A DNA stretch of 64,000 nucleotides. Origin: Photobacterium aquimaris. GTDB lineage: Bacteria; Pseudomonadota; Gammaproteobacteria; Enterobacterales; Vibrionaceae. The notes beneath the pieces were generated by a model that saw nothing but the letters and a program-made list of their open reading frames with translations, had not been told where the DNA came from and made no database searches. Made by a program: the position numbers and the translations under genes. Below are positions 57,417 through 64,000 of this stretch, piece by piece (position 1 is the first letter of the stretch; the number at the start of each line of letters is the position of its first letter). The DNA lies in NCBI RefSeq assembly GCF_002954455.1, contig NZ_MSCC01000001.1, forward strand, positions 881,205 through 945,204, in the 5' to 3' direction.

Positions 57417-58205
57417 TTATTTATTAATAGTGGTGGTTGATGAAAGTGCTTGTTGGTATTGCTGCTCATCAGCTAGTTCTTGAAGAATAACTTTTTTTGC
57501 TTCTGCTTTGGTCTCTGCTTCCATTCTCTCTGTTGATATATCCATTCTATAACCTGCGTAAACACCAGCGATTGCTGCAATCACAAGTCCTAATGAATAA
57601 GGTAAGCCCGATAATAAAATACCAGTGACTGTTGCAATAACAGCAGCAACAATACATTCGCGTTTTTTAACTTGTGGAATAACAATCGCAATAAAGGCAG
57701 CGACCATCGCAAAATCTAAACCGTAATCTGCAATATGTGGGAATGAAGAGCCAATCATTGCACCACAGAAATCTGCCACTACCCAGTTAACCCAAAAACC
57801 AAACATTGCCGCTAAATAGAACCACTGACGACCTGGCTTCTCATGTTTCATCTCACCAATGGTTGCAGCATATACCTCATCGGTTAAACCATATGACATT
57901 AGCATTCGTGTTGGCATGTTGTATTCTTTTACATATTCAGATAATGAGGCGCTATAAAGAATGTGGCGTAAATTAATAACAAACGTGGTTACAAAAATAA
58001 CAATAATCTCGGTCGAAGATTGTACTAAGCCAAGTGCTACCATTTGTGCCGATCCTGCAAAGACGGTTAATGACCATAACGTACTTTGTAAAACAGACAT
58101 GCCGGCATTAATACTGATCGCACCTACAATGAACGAGAAAGGAAATGCTCCTACGCAGAGAGGAAAGATAGCTTTTAGTCCTGCTTGTATTAATTGTTTC
58201 TTCAT
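57417..58205 (-). CDS. azlC: Branched-chain amino acid exporter large subunit AzlC
   Basis: The 262-residue membrane protein has the AzlC signature FPLCVGAFPFSFIVGAISINAGMS, TVFAGSAQMVALGLV, FVINLRHILYSASL and GLTDEVYA. The C-terminal tail after about 230 is long and charged (AEAKKVILQELADEQQYQQAL). It is divergent from ridA, separated by 327 bases. Confidence 0.92.
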   Translation of the reverse strand: MKKQLIQAGLKAIFPLCVGAFPFSFIVGAISINAGMSVLQSTLWSLTVFAGSAQMVALGLVQSSTEIIVIFVTTFVINLRHILYSASLSEYVKEYNMPTRMLMSYGLTDEVYAATIGEMKHEKPGRQWFYLAAMFGFWVNWVVADFCGAMIGSSFPHIADYGLDFAMVAAFIAIVIPQVKKRECIVAAVIATVTGILLSGLPYSLGLVIAAIAGVYAGYRMDISTERMEAETKAEAKKVILQELADEQQYQQALSSTTTINK

Positions 58206-58532
58206 GAGCGGCCTACTTTAATGAGTGTGTCTAATTCAAAAATAATTGCAGAAAATAAGTTTACGGTGTTTTTTTACTATTTTGTTTTGTGCAAATATAT
58301 TTGATTTAAATGGCTTTTGCAATGTGAGTTGTAAGTGATTACGGGCTATTTTGTGACTGTTTTTGATTGTTTTTAATAAAAAGACTAACTTAATCATTGA
58401 TTGATAACGAATAAGTGCTATTTATTTAAAGTTGCAACATATGATTTCAATATTTGGTGCAAATAAAATTGCGTAATTTTGTGGTTGGAGGTTAAACTAA
58501 ATTTGAATTTTAGATAGAAAGAGATAAAAAAC
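58206..58532. other. Divergent azlC / ridA intergenic region
   Basis: It is AT-rich with no gene. It must hold promoters for both units. No operator is clear, although a leucine- or amino-acid-responsive site would be expected. Confidence 0.4.
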
Positions 58533-58913
58533 ATGTCAAAAGTAATCACTTCAAAAAAAGCACCTGACGCAATTGGTCCTTATTCTCACGGTAATGTATT
58601 TGGTGAATTGATTTTTACATCAGGTCAACTACCTGTATGTAAAGAGAAAGGTGGCATTGTTGATGGTGGTGTTGCTGAGCAATCTCGTCAATCTCTAGAA
58701 AATTTACGTTCTGTATTAGAGGCTGGCAGCGGTGATATGAATACCGTTGTTAAAACTACATGTTACCTAGCAAATATTGATGATTTTGCTGCTTTTAATA
58801 AAGTTTATGCAGAATTCTTTACAACAGAATGTCCAGCACGTAGCTGCTTTGCTGTTAAAGACTTACCAATGGGTGCATTGGTTGAAATTGAAGCAATTGC
58901 ATACCGTAAGTAA
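58533..58913 (+). CDS. ridA: RidA-family imine/enamine deaminase
   Basis: The 126-residue trimeric protein has KAPDAIGPYSHGNVFGELIFTSGQLP, the middle VVKTTCYLANIDDFAAFNKVYAEFF, and the active-site arginine region ARSCFAVKDLPMGALVEIEAIA. It hydrolyses reactive 2-aminoacrylate made by PLP enzymes. Its partner gene downstream releases such intermediates from cysteine, so pairing makes sense. Confidence 0.93.
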   Translation: MSKVITSKKAPDAIGPYSHGNVFGELIFTSGQLPVCKEKGGIVDGGVAEQSRQSLENLRSVLEAGSGDMNTVVKTTCYLANIDDFAAFNKVYAEFFTTECPARSCFAVKDLPMGALVEIEAIAYRK

Positions 58914-58964
58914 TTTACTCATAAATAATAACTAAAATAATTAGTGCCATTAAGGGTCATCAAT

Positions 58965-60254
58965 ATGAATACACAATGGAAGCAATACAAAAAAATCATT
59001 AACACTGTAGTTAAACCGGCATTTGGTTGTACTGAGCCTATCTCAGCTGCTTATGCCTCAGCTGTTGTTGCCCAATTATTGGGTCAAGAGGTTGAAGAAT
59101 TAACAGTTAAGGTTTCAGACAACTTATTTAAGAACTCAATGGGTGTGTTTGTTCCTGGTACAGGTAAGATTGGTTTGCCAATTGCTTCCGCTGTAGGTGC
59201 TATCGGTGGTAATCCTGAAGGTGGTCTTGAAGTTTTAGTTAACATTACAGCTGAAGATGTCGAGAAAGCTCAACAACTCATTGATGCAGGCAAAGTGCAT
59301 GTAGGTCGTAAGGATGTTGAAGAGTTTATTTATTGTTATGCAGAAGCAAAAGCGGGCGACAGTATTGCTACTGTCGAAATTAGTGGTGGTCATACGCAAA
59401 TCATTAAAAAGACCCTAAACGGTGAGATTGTTTATGATACGACAGCTTTAAATGGCTGTGAGCAACAGCAAAAATCTACCGCTTCTGTATGTGATGATAT
59501 CGATATCTCTATTGCGGGTATATATAAGTTTGCAACAGAAGCCGATTTTGCAGATATTGAATTTATTCTACAAGCGCGTGAACTCACAGTCGCGCTTTCT
59601 AACGAAGGTTTGAATAATAAATATGGACTGCAAGTCGGCCGTACTTACCAAAAGAACATTGAAAATGGCGTTCTAGGAGCTTGCCTCGCTAACCGTGCTG
59701 TAATGTGTTCAGCGGCTGCATCTGATGCGCGAATGGGTGGCGCAACATTACCTGCAATGAGTAACTATGGTAGTGGTAATCAAGGTATTTGTGCATCTAT
59801 GCCTGTGATTGTTTTTGCAGAGCATTGTCACTCTACTGATGAACAACTTGCTCGTGCGCTTATCATGAGCCATTTAGGTGCTATTTACATGAAGTCCTTT
59901 TATCCACCACTATCACCATTTTGTGGTTGTGCGGTAACAAGCTCAGCCGCATCAATGGCGATGACATATCTACAAGGCGGCTCATTTGAAAAAATCTGCT
60001 TTGCTATTCAAAATACGCTGAGTGATACCACTGGTATGTTTTGTGATGGTGCTAAATCGACGTGTGCGATGAAAGTGAAGAGTTCAACCAGCTCAGCTGT
60101 AATGAGCTCATTAATGGCAATTGATAACCATGAGGCACATGCTCAGGGTATCATTGCTAATGACGTTGAAACCACGATCCGTAATGTAGGTCGTATGGTT
60201 ACTGAAGGTATGGCAAATACTGACAGAACAATAATTAAGATTATGTCTGTATAA
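58965..60254 (+). CDS. cyuA: L-cysteine desulfidase family protein (CyuA/YhaM, UPF0597)
   Basis: The 429-residue protein starts at ATG 58965 after AGGG. It has the family's [64 protein letters not shown] and [16 protein letters not shown]. The conserved cysteines hold an iron-sulfur cluster in characterised members, which split L-cysteine to pyruvate, H2S and ammonia. Other members may act on other amino acids. It follows ridA by 51 bases. Confidence 0.88.
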   Translation: MNTQWKQYKKIINTVVKPAFGCTEPISAAYASAVVAQLLGQEVEELTVKVSDNLFKNSMGVFVPGTGKIGLPIASAVGAIGGNPEGGLEVLVNITAEDVEKAQQLIDAGKVHVGRKDVEEFIYCYAEAKAGDSIATVEISGGHTQIIKKTLNGEIVYDTTALNGCEQQQKSTASVCDDIDISIAGIYKFATEADFADIEFILQARELTVALSNEGLNNKYGLQVGRTYQKNIENGVLGACLANRAVMCSAAASDARMGGATLPAMSNYGSGNQGICASMPVIVFAEHCHSTDEQLARALIMSHLGAIYMKSFYPPLSPFCGCAVTSSAASMAMTYLQGGSFEKICFAIQNTLSDTTGMFCDGAKSTCAMKVKSSTSSAVMSSLMAIDNHEAHAQGIIANDVETTIRNVGRMVTEGMANTDRTIIKIMSV

Positions 60255-60266
60255 TCACTGCATTTT

Positions 60267-60322
60267 AACCGCCTAATCTATATTCATTCATTAACTGGAT
60301 GAGAATAGAAGGCGGTTTTTTT
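60267..60322 (+). terminator. Terminator after the desulfidase gene
   Basis: The stem AACCGCCT/AGGCGGTT (60267-60274 with 60310-60317) has a large AT loop and is followed by a T run. Confidence 0.8.
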
Positions 60323-60352
60323 GTATCTATAATTTAACTAATGGAGTTATGA

Positions 60353-60725
60353 ATGTTATTACGAAAATTGACACCGAGTGATTATCATATTCTTCATGCA
60401 ATTGAGAATATTGTTGATGGCATTGCCGCAATGCGAGGTGAACATACAGAGGTGTTATTGTGATCAGGGCTTTACTGCTGAAACGTTTGCTCAAAATAAT
60501 GATGAAACGATGCATAGTGCTATTGAGTCGATTCGTATTCAGATCATGGGAGATAATAGTATTCCACCATCAAAGAAAAGCCGTGAAATTATTACACGTT
60601 TAAATGAAATGAATATTTTTGACTTAAAAGACAGTGCGCAGATTGCAGCTCAAGGGCTGAATCTTTCTATACATACCATTTATCGATATTTGCGTGAATT
60701 ACGTCATCATGAAGCACTACATTAA
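60353..60725 (+). pseudogene. YheO/DauR-like transcription regulator with an internal deletion
   Basis: The ATG at 60353 (GGAG six bases upstream) begins a typical YheO N-terminus with NIVDGIAAMRGEHTEVLL, then a TGA at about 60461. A second frame resumes with ETFAQNNDETMHSAIESIRIQIMG and ends with an intact YheO-type helix-turn-helix (REIITRLNEMNIFDLKDSAQIAAQGLNLSIHTIYRYLREL). The whole PAS-like middle of about 100 residues is missing and the two parts are out of frame. It is next to ridA-cyuA, so a lost local regulator is likely. Confidence 0.8.
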
Positions 60726-60736
60726 TAAGTGCAATA

Positions 60737-60777
60737 ATAAAAAACCGCAGCATTATGGTAAATGCTGCGGTTTTTTT
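60737..60777. terminator. Bidirectional terminator between the regulator remnant and the permease
   Basis: An 11-base-pair stem (ACCGCAGCATT/AATGCTGCGGT) with a six-base loop is flanked by A and T runs. Confidence 0.9.
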
Positions 60778-60808
60778 ATGTCGCTACAGACGTTTATTAT
60801 TTGAGTAA

Positions 60809-62209
60809 TTAAGCCTGTTTGAGCTGCTTATTGCGATAAACAATAGCAGCAATAGCAGGAAGACTAAAAATAATAAACCCTGAAATTAATGCAATTGCAG
60901 CAGTACTTTTGTTAATGCTAGATGGTACATCAAAAGAAACAAAAATAGTTACAAAACAACTAATTAAACCAAGGGTTGAAGCGATAATCATGCCATATTT
61001 TCCACCTGGTACGCGGAAAGGACGCTCAATATGATGATGCTTGCGGCGTGATGCTAAGAAACTGATGAAAATACAAATGTACATTACCATGTAAAGTTGC
61101 GTCATCAGAATATTAAGTAACCACATACCTTGGTTTACATTGGGTACTAACACAAACACTAACGATAATAAGCTAACAATCGCGCCTTGCAACAGCAGTA
61201 GTGGCACTGGTGCTTTATTGCGGTTTTCTTTAGATAAGCGGATAGGCATAAACTTATCTTTAGCAGCAACATGTAAACTTTTAGTCGGAGCAATAATCCA
61301 GTTGTTCAAACTAGCCAAGCTACCAAATACAATTGCAAGTGCGATTACAGGTAATAAGAATGGCAAATTCATATCTTCAAAAAAGGTTTTAAATGCAAGA
61401 ATAATACCTTCACTTAAACTTGAATTATTGTGTGAAACAACCGCTGCGATAGATAATGAACAAGCCGTTAATGACACTAAAATCATGACAGTCGAAACTA
61501 ATAATGCTTTAGGGTAGGCTTTTTGTGGGTTCTTAACTTCATTTGCATAAGCGGTAGTAATTTCAATTCCGGTGAGTGATAACACCACGGCAGTGAAACT
61601 AGCACCAATACCACTTTGAGAGAAATCTGGTAACCAATCTGAAACATGACGTAATGAGATATGTGATGCTTCAGGGTTGGTATATGTCCAATAGCCACCT
61701 AATGCGATAATAAGCAAAATAGGGAAGATCAGACCAATCATACCAAAAACATTAGTGATCATTGATGATAGACGTAAGCCAAAGATGTTAACTAAGGTTA
61801 GCGCCCAAAAAATGACATTAATCATCACGAGCATAAAAATATTATTTTCTGCTAGATGAGGGAAAAAGGGGTAGGTACCCGTTGCAACAATAAATGAGAT
61901 CAGTGGCGGATAATAGACAATATTTTCAGCATATTGATACCATACAGTAACAAAACCAAAGTTGTGGCCTAAAGTTTCTTTACCCCACAGATAAACCCCG
62001 CCTTGTTTAGGGTAAGTAGTACTCATTTCTGCACAGACTAATGCTGTTGGTACAAAGAAGCATAATCCTGCCAGTAAAAAGAAAGAAATAGCATGGCTAC
62101 CAAAGAGTGCTGCGCCCGGTAAATTACGGATACTATCTACCGAGGTAATCGTGATCATTATTATCGAGAAAACGCTTAGTTTTGCAGCAGATTTTGCGAT
62201 ATCGCCCAT
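60809..62209 (-). CDS. APC-family amino acid permease
   Basis: The 466-residue membrane protein has 12 predicted spans. Features of the APC superfamily are SIIMITITSVDSIRNLPGAALFG, YPKQGGVYLWGKETLG, and GIGASFTAVVLSLTGIEITTAYANEVKNPQKAYPKALL. It resembles the glutamate:GABA antiporter/YjeM group. Substrate cannot be read. It converges on the ridA-cyuA unit, so cysteine or another amino acid used there is a reasonable guess. A GAGGGC ribosome site precedes the ATG. Confidence 0.88.
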   Translation of the reverse strand: MGDIAKSAAKLSVFSIIMITITSVDSIRNLPGAALFGSHAISFFLLAGLCFFVPTALVCAEMSTTYPKQGGVYLWGKETLGHNFGFVTVWYQYAENIVYYPPLISFIVATGTYPFFPHLAENNIFMLVMINVIFWALTLVNIFGLRLSSMITNVFGMIGLIFPILLIIALGGYWTYTNPEASHISLRHVSDWLPDFSQSGIGASFTAVVLSLTGIEITTAYANEVKNPQKAYPKALLVSTVMILVSLTACSLSIAAVVSHNNSSLSEGIILAFKTFFEDMNLPFLLPVIALAIVFGSLASLNNWIIAPTKSLHVAAKDKFMPIRLSKENRNKAPVPLLLLQGAIVSLLSLVFVLVPNVNQGMWLLNILMTQLYMVMYICIFISFLASRRKHHHIERPFRVPGGKYGMIIASTLGLISCFVTIFVSFDVPSSINKSTAAIALISGFIIFSLPAIAAIVYRNKQLKQA

Positions 62210-62762
62210 TAAAGGCCCTCAGGTTAAGTCCGCAAAATGTGTTATAAAACAGCAAGCAATGCGGTGTTCAAAGAAAAAGAATGGCATTTTAGAGCCTGTA
62301 GCTTACATTGGTATATAGGCAAAAATGACATATTGATTATCAAAAATGGTAATAACGATTCATTATAGTAAACGATGAATACTTTTAGACATTTTTTTAG
62401 TCCAACATTGAAATGTTAGCAGTATAAGTTTAAGAATTATAAGCTTATTTAGTTGCTATATTGTAGTATTTAAGTGTCGGTAGTTAAAATTAATATCGAT
62501 GCTTAAGGCTATTTAAGTAGTATAAAAAAATGAGTAATTAATCATTTAGTGATTTTTTGAATACTTTACTGATTATAAAGTAGACAAATATCCGTATGAC
62601 AAGATAAATGACTATTGTAATTGATATTATTGCGACTAAATATTGATACACATGTTTGGTAAAAACCTATCTCTTATGGCCGTGTATATCTGTGTGGTTG
62701 CTGAAAATTGGCAGTGAGATGATCAGTTAAAGGGATATTATTTGAGTTTAATGGAGCTGATT
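62210..62762. other. AT-rich divergent intergenic region
   Basis: About 550 bases lie between the permease and the exporter operon. No ORF with a ribosome site, tRNA or strong hairpin is visible; promoters for both sides are expected. Confidence 0.45.
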
Positions 62763-63728
62763 ATGAAATACGTATTGTCGCGTTATTGTATTTTTATTGC
62801 CTTATTCGGCGTAGTTACGGGATGTAATGATCAAGCTGCCACTTTAGCACTAGGCACGATTGAGCGTGATCAGATAGCCCTTACAGCAACAGCAAATGAA
62901 ATTATCACCTCGCAACCTATTGCTGAAGGCAGTGCAATTAAAAAAGGTCAGGTAGTTGCAACGCTGAAATCGCAACAACAACAAACGCGAGTTGCTAAAG
63001 CGCAAGCAGTAAAGCAGCAAGCACAAGCTTATTTACAGCGTTTAACTAATGGCGCTCGTCCTGAAGATATTGCCGCAGCTCAAGCCCAAGTGGAACAATA
63101 TCAAGCAAATTTTCTCGATAAAAGTGAAGATAACCAACGCATACAACGCTTATTTGCTAAAAAGGTTGTGTCAACGGCTGAGCGTGATCGTGCTCAAACT
63201 CAGCGTGATATAGCACAAGCTGAACTGCAAACAGCAATTAATGGGCTGAAAAAAATAGTCAGTGGCGAGCGGGTTGAAGATATCAAACAAGCTCAAGCAG
63301 CACTAATGGCAGCTATCACTGATGTGACGTTGCAACAGCAAATTTTGCAAGATTATACAATCATTGCCACTCGTAATGGCGTTGTTGAAAGTCTGCCATA
63401 TCATGTTGGTGATCGAGTTACTGCTAACGCAACAATTGCAATTATTACGCCTTTCACAACCCCTTATGCACGTATTTATGTACCTGAACCTTATCGTGTC
63501 AATATAAAAGCAGGCAATAAATTAACGATACATGTTGATGGTATTAAACAGCCTTTTCAAGGCACAGTACGTTGGATAGCAACCATGCCTTCTTTTACAC
63601 CTTATTACACCCTTAATGGTAGTGATAAAGCGCGGTTAGTGTATTTGGCCAAAGTAGACTTTCCTGAAAGTGGTCGGGATTTACCAGCAGGGGTGCCGGT
63701 TCAAGTGGAGATGCCACATGAACGATAA
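62763..63728 (+). CDS. HlyD-family periplasmic adaptor, predicted lipoprotein (YbhG-like)
   Basis: The 321-residue protein starts at ATG 62763, seven bases after GGAG. It has a lipoprotein signal (IFIALFGVVTGC), a lipoyl-like half (SAIKKGQVVATLKSQQQQTRV), a long coiled-coil hairpin with NGARPEDIAAAQAQVEQYQAN and SGERVEDIKQAQAALMAAI, then the second lipoyl half (TIIATRNGVVESLPYHVGDRV) and a beta-barrel. It links an ABC pump to an outer-membrane channel. The ABC gene overlaps its 3' end by 11 bases. Confidence 0.92.
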   Translation: MKYVLSRYCIFIALFGVVTGCNDQAATLALGTIERDQIALTATANEIITSQPIAEGSAIKKGQVVATLKSQQQQTRVAKAQAVKQQAQAYLQRLTNGARPEDIAAAQAQVEQYQANFLDKSEDNQRIQRLFAKKVVSTAERDRAQTQRDIAQAELQTAINGLKKIVSGERVEDIKQAQAALMAAITDVTLQQQILQDYTIIATRNGVVESLPYHVGDRVTANATIAIITPFTTPYARIYVPEPYRVNIKAGNKLTIHVDGIKQPFQGTVRWIATMPSFTPYYTLNGSDKARLVYLAKVDFPESGRDLPAGVPVQVEMPHER

Positions 63729-64000
63729 TGCGATTATTGCAACTAATCTAAGTCGAAAGTTTGGTGATTTTGTTGCGGTCGATAATCTGAATTTAGTGGT
63801 ACCGAAAGGGACAATTTATGGTTTCTTAGGCCCTAATGGTTGCGGTAAATCTACCACATTAAGAATGCTAACGGGATTATTAACCCCAACCACTGGTAGC
63901 GTAAATGTGCTTGGATTAGAGATTCCACGTCAAGCCGAACAATTACGGCTACGTATTGGTTATATGACCCAAAAATTTTCGTTATATCAAGATCTCACCA
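63718..64000 (+). CDS. ABC transporter ATP-binding protein, N-terminal part (runs off window)
   Basis: The first 94 residues are visible from ATG 63718, overlapping the HlyD gene. Walker A is GPNGCGKST (38-46), and the Q loop is in IGYMTQKFSLYQDLT. It reads like the YbhF/drug-export subfamily, and a tandem second ATPase domain could follow outside the window. It energises export with the preceding adaptor. Confidence 0.92.
   Translation, partial: MNDNAIIATNLSRKFGDFVAVDNLNLVVPKGTIYGFLGPNGCGKSTTLRMLTGLLTPTTGSVNVLGLEIPRQAEQLRLRIGYMTQKFSLYQDLT

Noticed and set aside
60378..60725. A single 115-residue gene starting at 60378
   Set aside because: Its first 30 residues are out of frame with the YheO-like N-terminus and look unlike any protein; the locus reads better as a deleted regulator.
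1..64000. CRISPR array, prophage, transposon or integron
   Set aside because: I found no regularly spaced repeats, no integrase, transposase or phage structural gene, and no long terminal repeats.

Overview
The window reads as chromosomal DNA of an AT-rich marine gammaproteobacterium. It is most likely a member of the Vibrionaceae, and I favour Photobacterium. That assignment rests on gene content and on how the proteins read by eye (TorA, Mlc, UhpABC, a CosR-like MarR protein, two families I associate with Vibrionaceae); no database search was run. Coding density is high. There is no prophage, insertion sequence, integron or CRISPR array. One tRNA-Ser(UGA) is present.

Layout. (1) 1-4.0 kb: the 3' end of torA (TMAO reductase), a truncated haemoglobin, a TauE/SafE permease, and LysR and MarR regulators. 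(2) 4.2-9.2 kb: a four-gene extracytoplasmic operon of two imelysin-family proteins, a dihaem DUF1111 oxidoreductase and a Tat-exported DUF1513 protein, behind a Fur-like site. (3) 9.4-22.5 kb: ldtD(ycbB)-ycbK-ycbL, then uhpABC, small genes, aspC, a diguanylate cyclase and asnS. The order ycbB-ycbK-ycbL-aspC-asnS is also found in E. coli, so this is an ancestral block opened by inserted genes. (4) 22.8-30.6 kb: queE, mlc, a LysR regulator, lutABC with a decayed lactate permease upstream, and a Lon-substrate-domain protein. (5) 30.7-37.4 kb: bioA and bioBFCD diverging from a BirA operator, then htpX. (6) 37.5-50.2 kb: an accessory-looking part with a solitary Wza-like export lipoprotein, a TPR membrane protein, two paralogous Cys-pair proteins, an Ap4A phosphorylase-like protein, tRNA-Ser, a frameshifted PAS chemoreceptor, a second diguanylate cyclase, small secreted proteins and a CNNM/CBS protein. 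(7) 50.2-55.6 kb: dmsABC with a divergent chaperone and napF (anaerobic DMSO respiration). (8) 55.7-64 kb: an outer-membrane protein, a BOF stress protein, azlCD, a ridA-cyuA unit with a broken YheO-like regulator and a convergent APC permease, and the start of an HlyD/ABC exporter.

Working together: torA, dmsABC and napF point to anaerobic respiration on TMAO and DMSO. lutABC handles lactate, bioABFCD makes biotin under BirA control, and uhpABC senses external hexose phosphate although no uhpT is in the window. Three genes show decay or a frameshift (lldP, the YheO-like regulator and the PAS chemoreceptor). The best candidates for undescribed biology are the imelysin/dihaem/DUF1513 operon, the Cys-pair paralogues, a 32-residue membrane protein, and a near-perfect Fur-type palindrome with no evident target gene.
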